Positions 52,649-62,379 are shown, numbered from the stretch's first letter. The stretch: 64,000 nucleotides of DNA from Paenibacillus eucommiae (GCF_017874215.1 NZ_JAGGLB010000007.1:124001-188000); one strand, 5' to 3'. Translations and numbers: made by a program. The notes: generated by a model from the sequence alone, not told the origin.

Positions 52649-53716
52649 CTATGTCGCATCTTCCGTCTCTACCAAATGACAGGATACAAAGTGATCGTCC
52701 GTGCCTTTAACTTTACGCAAGGTAGGCATTTCAGTTCGGCATATGTCTTGGCACAAGTGGCAGCGTGTATGGAAGCGACAGCCACTAGGCGGATTCACTG
52801 GGCTCGGCACGTCCCCCTTAAGTACGATGCGATCCTTCTTCTTGTTCAAATCAGGCGTTGGCACGGCGGACAGCAATGCCTCGGTATAAGGATGCTTCGG
52901 TGTCAAGTACAACGCACTTGATTCTGCAAGCTCTACTACTTGCCCAAGATACATGACCGCAATGCGGTCGCTCATGTATTCCACGACGCTTAAGTCATGC
53001 GCAATGAAAATATACGTCAGCTTAAATTCCTGCTGCAGATCCTTCATCAGGTTAAGCACTTGTGCTTGAATGGATACATCTAGCGCAGAAACGGGTTCGT
53101 CACAAACAATGACATCTGGATTAATACATAGCGCTCTTGCGATACAAATTCTTTGACGCTGCCCCCCTGAGAATTCATTCGGATAGCGATACATATATTC
53201 AGGTCGCAGATTCACAGATTCAAGCAAGCGGGATATAATCGCTTTGCGCTCTGCTATATTCCCCATATTATGCTTGCGAAGCGGTTCATCGAAAGATTCA
53301 TAGATCGTTTTGATCGGATTCAATGATGAATAGGGATCCTGAAACACGATTTGAATCTTCTTACGAATTTGGAAGCTCTCCTCGCGATTCAGCTTTAGAA
53401 TGTCTCGCATCTCACCATTCTTGAAACGATAGCGTAACTCACCTGCTGTAGGCTGATGCAGCCGCACAATCGTTTTACCTAGTGTTGTTTTCCCGCACCC
53501 GCTCTCGCCAACGAGACCAAGCGTTTCTCCTTTACGTACGATCAAGCTAACATCATCAACCGCTTTAACATATCCAACTACTTTTTTCAGGAAACCTTTG
53601 TAGACCGGATAGTATTTCTTCAAATTGCGAATATCGAGTATGATTCCATCTTGCTTGGACGTCTCAGGATCCGATTGGTTTTTCTGTTCGGTGTGCTTTG
53701 ATTGTTCAGTTGTCAT
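52649..53716 (-). CDS. Oligopeptide/dipeptide-type ABC transporter ATP-binding protein (OppF-like)
   Basis: The 355-residue ATPase has Walker A GESGCGKT, the ABC signature FSGGQRQR, Walker B VIVCDEPVSALD and the switch His in FIAHDLSVV. Its C-terminal extension (CRFHTRCHLCQDIC) is the Cys-rich oligopeptide-transporter domain. It would pair with the OppD-like subunit; the genes overlap by four bases (ATGA). GGAGG lies before the ATG. Opp-type importers also carry oligosaccharides in some bacteria, which fits the glycosidase-like genes that follow. Confidence 0.95.
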   Translation of the reverse strand: MTTEQSKHTEQKNQSDPETSKQDGIILDIRNLKKYYPVYKGFLKKVVGYVKAVDDVSLIVRKGETLGLVGESGCGKTTLGKTIVRLHQPTAGELRYRFKNGEMRDILKLNREESFQIRKKIQIVFQDPYSSLNPIKTIYESFDEPLRKHNMGNIAERKAIISRLLESVNLRPEYMYRYPNEFSGGQRQRICIARALCINPDVIVCDEPVSALDVSIQAQVLNLMKDLQQEFKLTYIFIAHDLSVVEYMSDRIAVMYLGQVVELAESSALYLTPKHPYTEALLSAVPTPDLNKKKDRIVLKGDVPSPVNPPSGCRFHTRCHLCQDICRTEMPTLRKVKGTDDHFVSCHLVETEDAT

Positions 53717-54720
53717 CCTTTACGCACCTCCTCCAAGTTCCAGCAGCGAACGAGATGACCCTGACCCTCATCCGTTTGCGAAGGAGCTGTGCGGCATTGA
53801 TCGGTTGCAAAATCACAGCGTGGAGCAAAGGCGCAGCCTTCCGGTATCTCGGATGGATCAGGTGTGTTGCCGCGAATCGTTTCCAGTCGATTACTCCTTC
53901 CAATGCCCAATACAGGTACAGAGCGAAGCAAAGCACGGGTATAGGGATGCTGAGGACAACTCAATACCTGTTCAACCGTACCGAACTCTACAATTTTCCC
54001 CATATACATAACCACAACCTCATCCGCCATATCGGATACGACGCCCATATTATGGGTAATTAATATGACGGACGTATTGAATTGCTTTTGTACATTCTTC
54101 ATCAACTCCAGAATTTGCGCTTGAATGGTTACATCCAAAGCGGTCGTCGGCTCATCTGCAATTAACAGCTTGGGATTACAAACCATCGCCATGGCGATCA
54201 TGACACGCTGCTTCATCCCCCCACTGAATTGATGGGGATAATCCTTCAATCGAGTGAGTGCACTTGGAATACCAAGTAATGACAACATCTCAACAGCGCG
54301 ATCTACCGCTTCTTTCTTGCTGATCGACTCATGGTGCAATAATGGTTCACATAGTTGATTGCCAATTGTATAAACAGGATTCAATGACGCCATCGGATCT
54401 TGGAAGATCATGCTGATTTCTTTACCCCGAATGCTGCGCATCTTGCGCCCATTGCGTTCTAATTGATTCAAGACGACAGCTTTCTCTTCGCCATAATACG
54501 TAATTTGGCCTGCATTAATTTTACCGAGACGCGGTAATAGCTGCAGAATAGAATGAGCGGTTACGCTTTTGCCACAACCACTCTCCCCAACTACACCAAG
54601 GGTTTTTCCTTTTTTCACTGTGAAGGAAACGCCATTAACGGCATTAACGACACGACTGCCAAGGTCAAACGATGTCTTTAGCTCTTCTACTTTTAATATC
54701 AAATCATGCTGTTCACTCAC
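53713..54720 (-). CDS. Oligopeptide/dipeptide-type ABC transporter ATP-binding protein (OppD-like)
   Basis: The 335-residue ATPase shows Walker A GESGCGKS (45-52), the signature FSGGMKQR, Walker B LLIADEPTTALD, the switch His in LITHNMGVV and a C-terminal domain with CAFAPRCDFATDQC. It would form a heterodimer with the OppF-like subunit encoded next. The start is GTG with GAGGGGG upstream. It follows the OppC-like gene by 25 bases. Confidence 0.95.
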   Translation of the reverse strand: MSEQHDLILKVEELKTSFDLGSRVVNAVNGVSFTVKKGKTLGVVGESGCGKSVTAHSILQLLPRLGKINAGQITYYGEEKAVVLNQLERNGRKMRSIRGKEISMIFQDPMASLNPVYTIGNQLCEPLLHHESISKKEAVDRAVEMLSLLGIPSALTRLKDYPHQFSGGMKQRVMIAMAMVCNPKLLIADEPTTALDVTIQAQILELMKNVQKQFNTSVILITHNMGVVSDMADEVVVMYMGKIVEFGTVEQVLSCPQHPYTRALLRSVPVLGIGRSNRLETIRGNTPDPSEIPEGCAFAPRCDFATDQCRTAPSQTDEGQGHLVRCWNLEEVRKG

Positions 54721-54745
54721 AATTGCATCCCCCTCGCTGTATGCC

Positions 54746-55618
54746 TTATTGGTTCGGATCTAGTGCGTCACGAAGACCATCTCCGAAGAAATTAACCCCA
54801 AGAACGAACAGAGAGATCGCAAGACCTGGGGGAAGCCATAGCCAAGGGTTATTCTGTATCACATCAACAGACTTTGCTGCATTAATGATGTTGCCCCAAG
54901 TTGGAATACCAGAAGGTACACCCAAACCAAGGAAGCTAAGTCCTGATTCTGCTAGAATAAATCCAGCTGTAGCTAACGTGACCGATACAATAACAGGGCT
55001 CATTGTATTAGGTAGAATATGACGGAACATAATCGACATCTCTCCGATTCCAAATGCCCTGCAGGCTTCAACGTAGCTTTCTTCTCTAAGGGAAAAGAAA
55101 CGCCCTCGCACTAACCGGTATGTTCCGGTCCATCCTGTAATTGCAAAAATAAAAATTAAATTAAACAAACCTTGTCCTAAAAAGACAACCAAGATCAAAA
55201 TTAAAACAATTTGGGGGAATGTCATGAAAATCTCTGACACTCGCAGCATAATCTTATCGAACCACCCACCGAAGTAACCGCTAAAGCAGCCAAGGATACA
55301 GCCGATTACTGCTCCGCCCAAGGCACCGCTGAGTCCGATCAAAATCGAAATTCTAGCGCCGTACAGTAAACGAGCAAAAACATCTCGGCCAATTTTGTCT
55401 GTTCCCATCCAATGCTCCCACGAAGGAGCCTTGGCGCGATTCGCAAGATCGATATCGTTCGGATTATAGCTCGTTAACAATGGTGCCAGGATGGCAGCCA
55501 ATGACATCATCACAACAATAGAGAAACCAACCATGGCCAGTTTGTTCCGGCGCAGTTTGTTCCAGCTTCGAAGTGCAAGACTAGATTTTTGCTTTCTCAA
55601 TTGCACAACCTGTTCCAT
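54746..55618 (-). CDS. Oligopeptide-type ABC transporter permease (OppC-like)
   Basis: The 290-residue protein has one N-terminal helix, a periplasm-side loop with HWMGTDKIGRDVFARLLYGARIS (the family mark) and five further helices with the coupling loop YVEACRAFGIGEMSIMFRHILPN. The ATG at 55618 has AGGAGG 6 bases upstream; the ATG at 55636 contains that site and overlaps the stop of the OppB-like gene. It pairs with OppB in the membrane. Confidence 0.95.
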   Translation of the reverse strand: MEQVVQLRKQKSSLALRSWNKLRRNKLAMVGFSIVVMMSLAAILAPLLTSYNPNDIDLANRAKAPSWEHWMGTDKIGRDVFARLLYGARISILIGLSGALGGAVIGCILGCFSGYFGGWFDKIMLRVSEIFMTFPQIVLILILVVFLGQGLFNLIFIFAITGWTGTYRLVRGRFFSLREESYVEACRAFGIGEMSIMFRHILPNTMSPVIVSVTLATAGFILAESGLSFLGLGVPSGIPTWGNIINAAKSVDVIQNNPWLWLPPGLAISLFVLGVNFFGDGLRDALDPNQ

Positions 55619-55635
55619 TGCTTTCCTCCTTTTCA

Positions 55636-56595
55636 TCAGTCTCCAAAGCGAACGCGTGGATCAATTATGGCCGTAATTAAATCAACCAAAAAGCTGGCTA
55701 ACAAAACCATGCATGCAACCAACATTGTGCTGATCATTACGACAGGATAATCCTTTGCTGATACTGCATTCAGGATCATACCTCCCATGCCAGGCCAGCC
55801 GAATACACTTTCAATGATTACGGTGCCACCAATAAGCATTGGCAATCGGAAGACAAGCAGCAGAACAACAGGCATCAACGCATTACGAAAGGCGTGCTTG
55901 ATAATGACTTTGTACTCTGGTATTCCTTTGCTTCTTGCTGTTTTCACATAATCTTTATTCAGTACATCCAGCATTGTGCCTCTCGTATACCGCATAAGCG
56001 CCGCTGTTAAGGAAATGCCAAGTACCAATGCCGGCATGATCATGTATTTGATCCGGTCGATGAACGTGACATCTCCGTATCCAATTCGACCACTAACTGG
56101 AAGCCAGCCAAGCTTTATAGCAAAGATTTGGATCGCCAGGATACCAATGAAAAATTCTGGAATCGATATGCCCAGGATTCCGAAGGTCGTGTTCCCATAA
56201 TCCAACATGGAGTTTTGACGAATGGACGACAATAGGCCAAGCACAATTCCTAACACCGAAGAAATAATCAATGCCGCAACGGCTAACTCGAACGTTGCAG
56301 GCAGACGGTTCCCGATCATCTTTGCAATATTCGTTCCATCCACTAAGCTATATCCCAGTTCACCCTTCATTAAATCGGTGAACCAATTGTAAAATTGCAC
56401 ATAAACCGGAGCATCCAGTCCCATTGCTTTCTTGTAGCCTTCGATGTCAAATTCAGCTGAGCTAAGCAGTTCAGGCGGGATCATATAAGAAAGCGGATCT
56501 CCTGGTGTAAGCTGCAGGCCGGCAAAAATAATAACAGTTACAAGCAGGAGCATTGGGATAATGGATAAAAACCGGAACGTAAAGTACTTCATCAT
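55636..56595 (-). CDS. Oligopeptide-type ABC transporter permease (OppB-like)
   Basis: The 319-residue membrane protein has the N-terminal helix and the loop PGDPLSYMIPPE typical of OppB/DppB, about six helices in total and the coupling loop YVKTARSKGIPEYKVIIKHAFRNALMP. GAGGAG lies upstream of the ATG pair. It is separated from the binding-protein gene by 131 bases with a strong hairpin. Confidence 0.95.
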   Translation of the reverse strand: MMKYFTFRFLSIIPMLLLVTVIIFAGLQLTPGDPLSYMIPPELLSSAEFDIEGYKKAMGLDAPVYVQFYNWFTDLMKGELGYSLVDGTNIAKMIGNRLPATFELAVAALIISSVLGIVLGLLSSIRQNSMLDYGNTTFGILGISIPEFFIGILAIQIFAIKLGWLPVSGRIGYGDVTFIDRIKYMIMPALVLGISLTAALMRYTRGTMLDVLNKDYVKTARSKGIPEYKVIIKHAFRNALMPVVLLLVFRLPMLIGGTVIIESVFGWPGMGGMILNAVSAKDYPVVMISTMLVACMVLLASFLVDLITAIIDPRVRFGD

Positions 56596-56679
56596 CAGTC
56601 AATCATCTCCTCGGCCATAATTCAAATTCCGGCGCGAATATCCCGCTTATCCATTGCGAGCATTCTCTCATCGATATAA

Positions 56680-56717
56680 ATACGGCAAGGCGTGGGCATA
56701 CCCGCGCCTTGCCGTAT
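56680..56717 (-). other. Strong stem-loop between the binding-protein and permease genes
   Basis: Perfect 13-bp arms (ATACGGCAAGGCG and CGCCTTGCCGTAT) enclose a 12-base loop that can extend the stem. The minus-strand tail TTTATAT is weak for a terminator. The hairpin begins 9 bases after the stop of the binding-protein gene, so partial termination or 3' protection of its mRNA is likely. Confidence 0.7.
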
Positions 56718-56726
56718 CGGGCTTAA

Positions 56727-58388
56727 TCACTTCATTTTCCAATCCCCTAATTTTCGATCATAGTTCGTCCATTCGTTACCGTAGACACCGGCTGTCTCCA
56801 GACGGTTTTTGTTCACGACCGTATATTGCTTCATGGCGAACAACGGCAGCTGCCACAAGTATTCCGCTTCCATTTCTTGCAGTTTATTTAGCGCTTCCTG
56901 ACGCTTGGCAGGGTCGGACTCACGACGCAAAGCATCCACTGCCGAATCCCATGCCTCCTTGTTGTTGCCCATTACGCCTGCAGCCGCAGCATTGTCCGAG
57001 TGGAAAATCCCATAAACTTCTTCCATCGCCATTGCGGACAGACCAGCATAGATAAAGTCATAATCACGTTTGGCGTAAATAAGCTCTACCAAGTTGCCTT
57101 GCAGCAGGGTCGTCTCTATCTTCAAGCCGATTTGCTCCCAGTAGTATTTTATTGTATCAATCAAATCGATCGTTGCTTGGTCCGTATAAAAGTAAGCTAA
57201 ACTAAGGGGGACCTTCACATCGTAACCGGAATCCTTGAGAAGCTGTTTCGCTTTTTCCGGATCATAGTCATAAGGCTGCGTGTTCTTATTGAATTCCGGC
57301 AATGCATTCGGAACTTTGGTTTGAATGGCTGTTGCCTGCCCGGGATATAATTGATCCGCCATGGACTTGCGATCAATGGCGTACAGCAAGGCTTGTCTCA
57401 AACGAAGATCGGCGATCTTCTCATTCTTCTTGCCGCTTTCGGCAGGGCCTTGCAGATTCGCCATCAAATAACGAATGTACAAAACATCCACTTCATGAAT
57501 ATCGTAATTGCCTGTTTTCTTGATTTCGTTCATTTGAGCCAAGTCCATAACGGAATAGTAGTCAAGCTCTTGTGCTTGCGCTTTCGTCACGATCTGATCC
57601 TCGGTTAACGTTTGAAGCATGATTTTCTCGATTTGCGGCTTGTCGCCATAGAAATCGGGATTAATTTCCATAATCGCATAATTGTTTGGAACGACTTCTG
57701 TCAGCTTGTAAGGCCCATTACCAATCGGCTTCTCCCAGAATGCTGCCAGATGCAAGGTCAGCGGATCTTCTTTCTCAAGCAAATGCTTCGGGTATGGCGG
57801 CCATTGAGCCATCGTCAACAGGAATGCCCCTACGGGCTCTGTCAGCTTAATGGTAACAACGTTACCTTCCGCCGAAAGACCTGGCACTTCATTCGATGTG
57901 CCTTCTTTGAATTCCTTTGCTCCGACAATTTTACCAAATGCACCGGCAAATACGGAGTTGATCGAAACCGATTTTATCGCTGTCTGAATGCTCCAGCGAA
58001 CATCTTCAGCAGTGAAGGGCTCTCCGTCGTGCCATTTGACACCGTCATGAATTGTGAAGGTATACGTCATTTGATCATCGGATATGGTGTAATCCGCTGC
58101 CAAATCCTTGTGAACCGGCTGCATATTTGTATCAAGCATCAATAATCTGCGGAAAAGACTCGTACGTACAAATCCGCCATAGTCACCCCAAGCAGATTGG
58201 AACTTCTCTTGTGGGCCGCCTCCAATTCGCAAAATGCCATCGGATGCTTTCCCTCCATCAGGACTATCACTTGGCTTCACAGAAGCATCAGGAGATGGAC
58301 TCTGATTAGTGTTAGGCTTAGAAGAACAAGATATAAGTAATGTAGCTACCATAACAACGGATAACATGGTCATCATCCAACGTTTCAT
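56727..58388 (-). CDS. Oligopeptide-type ABC transporter substrate-binding lipoprotein (OppA/DppA-like)
   Basis: The 553-residue protein has a lipoprotein signal ending LISC (Cys21), a Pro/Ser linker and the SBP_bac_5 fold: YTFTIHDGVKWHDGEPFTAEDV, GNGPYKLTEV, ALLYAIDRKSMADQLYPGQA and a C-terminal LPLFAMKQY. The family binds peptides, nickel, opines or oligosaccharides. ATG at 58388 has GGGAGG 7 bases upstream. It delivers substrate to the OppB/C channel. A perfect cre consensus lies just before its ribosome site. Confidence 0.95.
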   Translation of the reverse strand: MKRWMMTMLSVVMVATLLISCSSKPNTNQSPSPDASVKPSDSPDGGKASDGILRIGGGPQEKFQSAWGDYGGFVRTSLFRRLLMLDTNMQPVHKDLAADYTISDDQMTYTFTIHDGVKWHDGEPFTAEDVRWSIQTAIKSVSINSVFAGAFGKIVGAKEFKEGTSNEVPGLSAEGNVVTIKLTEPVGAFLLTMAQWPPYPKHLLEKEDPLTLHLAAFWEKPIGNGPYKLTEVVPNNYAIMEINPDFYGDKPQIEKIMLQTLTEDQIVTKAQAQELDYYSVMDLAQMNEIKKTGNYDIHEVDVLYIRYLMANLQGPAESGKKNEKIADLRLRQALLYAIDRKSMADQLYPGQATAIQTKVPNALPEFNKNTQPYDYDPEKAKQLLKDSGYDVKVPLSLAYFYTDQATIDLIDTIKYYWEQIGLKIETTLLQGNLVELIYAKRDYDFIYAGLSAMAMEEVYGIFHSDNAAAAGVMGNNKEAWDSAVDALRRESDPAKRQEALNKLQEMEAEYLWQLPLFAMKQYTVVNKNRLETAGVYGNEWTNYDRKLGDWKMK

Positions 58389-58405
58389 GGAAGTGCCTCC
58401 CTTTT

Positions 58406-58421
58406 TTGTAATCGTTATCAT
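58406..58421 (-). promoter_or_regulatory. cre box (CcpA site) between the two binding-protein genes
   Basis: ATGATAACGATTACAA on the minus strand fits all 16 consensus positions. It overlaps the stop codon of the upstream lipoprotein gene. CcpA bound here could stop polymerase before the Opp genes; function is inferred. Confidence 0.5.
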
Positions 58422-59977
58422 TTATGTTGTGGACGAACTGCCTCGAACTGTTTGTTCTTGTCTGCAATCCATTGATTTCCACCGATCTTAAGCCAATTCT
58501 CCACAACTTGGTCCCATGCATCAATTGGAAGCTCACCCACTAAAATACGTACCTTTTGTTCCCAAAAATATCGTTTCATCTCTGGCAGCCGATCCAAAGC
58601 CTTCCACTGTAATACGTCATAGTGGACCTCTGCATCAACTGGCTCGAAGGAGGGCCAAGACTCGATAATGTTCACGATATTAGTGTACGTTCGGTGTACC
58701 CAAGAACTAAATGGCCATCGCTTCTCTTTCTTATAGTGAATATCAAACAAGGAATAGTCACCATAATAGAGTACGTTCTTCAGCTCGTCCTTCTCTTTTC
58801 CTAGAAATTGATAGCTGCCATCCGGCAGCTTCTCGAAGGTTTCTCCCTCAATTCCGAAGCTCATTAACTCATGCCCTTGCAGAGTCGCATGATAATCCAA
58901 TAGCTTAATCGCGGCAATGGCATCCTTCGTATGTGAAGAAATCGGCGTCACCGTGGCTAGCGGCCTGCCTTTGGGAGCACGGTTGATTCCTTCTCCTTTC
59001 AGCATGATGGGCAGATAATTCGCACTGGGTCTAGTCAAGTGTAATAATTCTCCTGCGCCAAAGATCATATCGGAGAACCACCCTGCAGTTGCACCCACTT
59101 GATTTTTCCCCAGCCTTTCTTTCTTCTGGTCTAGTTTAGAAATGAGCTCGTAGGGATATATATACCCCTTGTCGTACCAGCGCTGTAATGTTAAGAGCAG
59201 CTGTTTATAGCTTGGATGCAGCTCAGGAGGAAGCAATGTCCCATCCTCGTCTACCCACCATTCCATTGCTTGCGGCATGAAATAAGGAGCGAAGACCGCT
59301 TCCAAATCCGTAATCTCGGATTTGCCGGCCATTAAAGCCACTGTATCCCGAACACCATTGCCATCCGGATCTTTGTTGATGAAGGCATCCAACACGGCTT
59401 CGAATTCATCGATTGTTTCAGGCACGTCCATTCCGAGGTTGTCCAGCCAGTCCTTGCGAATTTGTAGAATACGCGGAGATGATACCGGAGCATCTCCCGG
59501 AATACCGATAATCTGTCCATTCACTGTCACTTCTTCCCACAGACGCGGATCCAGATTTTTTTTCAGATTCGGCCCATTTTCCTCAATCAAGTCATTCAAA
59601 CCGAGAATACCTCCGCTGCGATACCACTCTACTGCCTCATCAATCGTCATTTGATAAAGAATATCCAATTGCTCACCCTTGGACATAATTTGCTTTGCCC
59701 GATTCGCTGCTTGTGCACGCGGTGCATAAACCATCTGAAGATCTATACCCGTTTCCTTCATAATGCGCTTATGGACTTGATCGGTATATTCTTTGTTGGC
59801 AATAAATTCATGCGCCACTGCCATTGCTACAACGGTAGATTCGCCATATTGCGATGGACTCATAATTGGGCCAGTTGCTGCAGGCAACCCTCCCTTTACT
59901 CCTTTACCAATTTGACAACCGGATAAAGTGATAAGCAATAACAACAAAAGGATGATGCTAAAAGCTTTGCTTTTCAT
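58418..59977 (-). CDS. Orphan LplA-like substrate-binding lipoprotein at the head of the Opp operon
   Basis: The 519-residue protein has a lipoprotein signal ending LSGC (Cys21) and the LplA-type fold (EFIANKEYTDQV, QLDILYQMTIDEAVEWYRSGGI, RILQIRKDWLDNLGMD, DPDGNGVRDT, DQVVENWLKIGGNQW). It belongs to a different family from the OppA protein encoded 29 bases later, and no LplB/LplC permeases follow. It may serve a permease pair elsewhere, or present a ligand to the membrane-bound AraC regulator encoded upstream. GGTGAAACG precedes the ATG; the ribosome site is modest. Confidence 0.88.
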   Translation of the reverse strand: MKSKAFSIILLLLLLITLSGCQIGKGVKGGLPAATGPIMSPSQYGESTVVAMAVAHEFIANKEYTDQVHKRIMKETGIDLQMVYAPRAQAANRAKQIMSKGEQLDILYQMTIDEAVEWYRSGGILGLNDLIEENGPNLKKNLDPRLWEEVTVNGQIIGIPGDAPVSSPRILQIRKDWLDNLGMDVPETIDEFEAVLDAFINKDPDGNGVRDTVALMAGKSEITDLEAVFAPYFMPQAMEWWVDEDGTLLPPELHPSYKQLLLTLQRWYDKGYIYPYELISKLDQKKERLGKNQVGATAGWFSDMIFGAGELLHLTRPSANYLPIMLKGEGINRAPKGRPLATVTPISSHTKDAIAAIKLLDYHATLQGHELMSFGIEGETFEKLPDGSYQFLGKEKDELKNVLYYGDYSLFDIHYKKEKRWPFSSWVHRTYTNIVNIIESWPSFEPVDAEVHYDVLQWKALDRLPEMKRYFWEQKVRILVGELPIDAWDQVVENWLKIGGNQWIADKNKQFEAVRPQHK

Positions 59978-60160
59978 ATTCGTTTCACCGTCCTTTGCAA
60001 TAACCTAAAACCTCTGCAGAATGAAACGGATAACGGTGCGACATAACTTTTACAATGCCTTATACGCCTCAATCTTTCAACAACACAATGTTAAAATCAT
60101 CAACACTATATTAAAAAACGTTGATATGACGCGGGTTTCTGGTTACATTGCAGGTTATCG

Positions 60161-62338
60161 TCAGCTCGTTGTCCGTTCCCGACTCATGGATAATTCACGA
60201 TATTCACTCGGAACCAAGCCTGTATACTGCTTAAAAACTTTGGAAAAATAACTGTAACTATTAAATCCGACCTTCGCATATACCTCTGATATTTTCATTG
60301 GACCCCTTTCCAAAATAAGTTTGGCTTGATCGATCCGGTATTGATTTAAGTAATCAATAAAGGTGATGTTGTACTGTTGCTTAACAAGCTGACAAATGTA
60401 CTGCTTCGAGATGCCAACATCACATGATATATCGTCCAATGAGAAGTTCACCGGATAATTCACTTCTACATAATGCTCAATTCGTTTCATATATTGATCT
60501 TTCTCGGAAGCTGCAGATTTAGAATCTTGAGCAAACAGCTTGAACTGATCCATAAAGAAGCTTTTTAAAGTGACATTATTCATGATGCTATTATTTGCAA
60601 TTAGCTCATTCACTTCATGAAGGAAGCTGACCTCTTCTTGATCATGCATCCTGCGCAGCATGGATAGCACCATATAGAAGTTCGTATTGTATTCCATGAT
60701 TCCCGTATCATCCCGGAATAAGCGATTCAACATCGCTGCATAGGCATCCATCTGTTGCTGACGGATGGCATGCTCCAGAACATCCATCGATAGCTCTTCC
60801 ATAACCGGCTTATGATAATCCATCGGCAATTTATTAAAACAATAAAAATGCTCCTCAGTGTCGTACATCCGCCCAACCTGATAAGCATATTTGGCTTCTG
60901 TGTATGACTCATGCAGCTGTGAAAGGTCTTGATAAACATTCCCTACGCTAATGGAAGTTCGTTGCAGCATTTCATCATCCATCAGTAGTAGTACGCGTAC
61001 CAATAGCCCATTCAAGTCCTCATCCGGCAGTTGGATAACCGCGAAGCACTCCTGTTCATCACTGAAAATCTCACAATGCTCCGAAATAGCAAAACGCTTT
61101 TCTAAATCTTCACGAAGCATTTCATGCGACCATTCCGCTTTTACATTCAATTTAAAGATGAAAACAACAAAAGAGCCTTCCAATTGAAAAGCTTTTCCGA
61201 TACCTGCATAATCTGCTGTTTGATTCCGACTTTTAATTATGTAGTAGAGCTGTGTCCGGTTCAGCAAGTTCTGGCTATTCGCAAGCCGCTGGTTCAATTC
61301 CGTGTACGTATCGACCATATGATCGAATGTAGAGTGAAGAAATTCAAATTCATCCTCCCTTACCGCCTGTCTGACATCCACCAACTCTTGCTGCCAGCCT
61401 TGTCTGAATCTCTTCGTCAAATATAGGATCGGTTTGTATAACTGTCTCGAGCCTATAAATACAAGTCCTGCCAGAGCAACGACAATGACGACCGTTAAGA
61501 AATACATCCGTTTCTTGAATGTATCGACACCTTGGTATAACGCTCGCGTATCGACTTCACCAACTAAAGTCCATTGCAATCCTGGCAGCCGATATCTTGT
61601 CGTAGAAACATAACGCTCTGACTTCATTTTCACATATTGAATAGACTGGTCTGATGCATAACTGTCACTTGCTTCAGGCGGTAGTGGGAAAATCACTTCG
61701 TCCTGTTGGTTCACAATATAATAATTGTAGATCGTGGAATCAACATTCAAGCGACTGAAAAAATCACGGTATAACTTTTCAATATCGATGTTGTAGATCA
61801 AGTACTGATGCCTTTGCTTAATTGCATGAATATTCAGTACTAACGATACGGTGTATGTATTTTCTTTTTTGTTCATACGGGTATTCGTCATCTGTAAATC
61901 CTTGTTGATCGCCATGTTCTGAATATGCTGCTTAATCCATCGGTATCCCGACCGGTCGAGCTGAAACACAATGCCATAATCCGAAGCCAGCATGGACCCA
62001 TCTAACGCATTGTATAGATAAACCGATTGCAAATATTCATTACTTGCGACGAGCTTGGAAAGCTTATCCATTGTATTCAAACGATCCACAATAGAAGGAT
62101 CGCTTGGGTCGCCCACAATATCGACATTCAGCCCCGATATAGCCATTTCCTTGATCTGATTAATGGTACGATTCATAAGAAATCCCGTTCGATTCAATTC
62201 ATTCTCATTCTTCTCATTGATCAGTGAAGTCGATTGTGTCGCAAAGGATTTCGTCGCATAGATATTCCATAGCATTAATGGAGGGATTGAAATCAACAAA
62301 ATAATAAGAAACAATTGATAAAAATAGCGGCTTTTCAC
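60161..62338 (-). CDS. Membrane-bound AraC-family regulator with extracellular sensor domain (YesS-like)
   Basis: The 725-residue protein has a first membrane helix (FLIILLISIPPLMLW), an extracellular Cache-like region (about 30-275), a second helix (FLTVVIVVALAGLVFIGS), a cytoplasmic middle part and a C-terminal AraC domain (ISKQYICQLVKQQYNITFIDYLNQYRI to GLVPSEYREL). Such one-component regulators sense an outside ligand and activate neighbouring uptake genes. The start is GTG with GAGGGGG upstream. A good sigma-A promoter is at 62380-62408. Its likely target is the operon starting 183 bases downstream. Confidence 0.93.
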   Translation of the reverse strand: MKSRYFYQLFLIILLISIPPLMLWNIYATKSFATQSTSLINEKNENELNRTGFLMNRTINQIKEMAISGLNVDIVGDPSDPSIVDRLNTMDKLSKLVASNEYLQSVYLYNALDGSMLASDYGIVFQLDRSGYRWIKQHIQNMAINKDLQMTNTRMNKKENTYTVSLVLNIHAIKQRHQYLIYNIDIEKLYRDFFSRLNVDSTIYNYYIVNQQDEVIFPLPPEASDSYASDQSIQYVKMKSERYVSTTRYRLPGLQWTLVGEVDTRALYQGVDTFKKRMYFLTVVIVVALAGLVFIGSRQLYKPILYLTKRFRQGWQQELVDVRQAVREDEFEFLHSTFDHMVDTYTELNQRLANSQNLLNRTQLYYIIKSRNQTADYAGIGKAFQLEGSFVVFIFKLNVKAEWSHEMLREDLEKRFAISEHCEIFSDEQECFAVIQLPDEDLNGLLVRVLLLMDDEMLQRTSISVGNVYQDLSQLHESYTEAKYAYQVGRMYDTEEHFYCFNKLPMDYHKPVMEELSMDVLEHAIRQQQMDAYAAMLNRLFRDDTGIMEYNTNFYMVLSMLRRMHDQEEVSFLHEVNELIANNSIMNNVTLKSFFMDQFKLFAQDSKSAASEKDQYMKRIEHYVEVNYPVNFSLDDISCDVGISKQYICQLVKQQYNITFIDYLNQYRIDQAKLILERGPMKISEVYAKVGFNSYSYFSKVFKQYTGLVPSEYRELSMSRERTTS

Positions 62339-62379
62339 GAGAATAACCCCCTCTCTGACCTTGATTTGTAAGTGCTCTC

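Noticed and set aside
59978..60160. Possible promoter (TTGTGT-18-TATAAG) before the orphan lipoprotein gene
   Set aside because: Both boxes are weak and other AT-rich combinations fit as well, so it is not listed as a feature.
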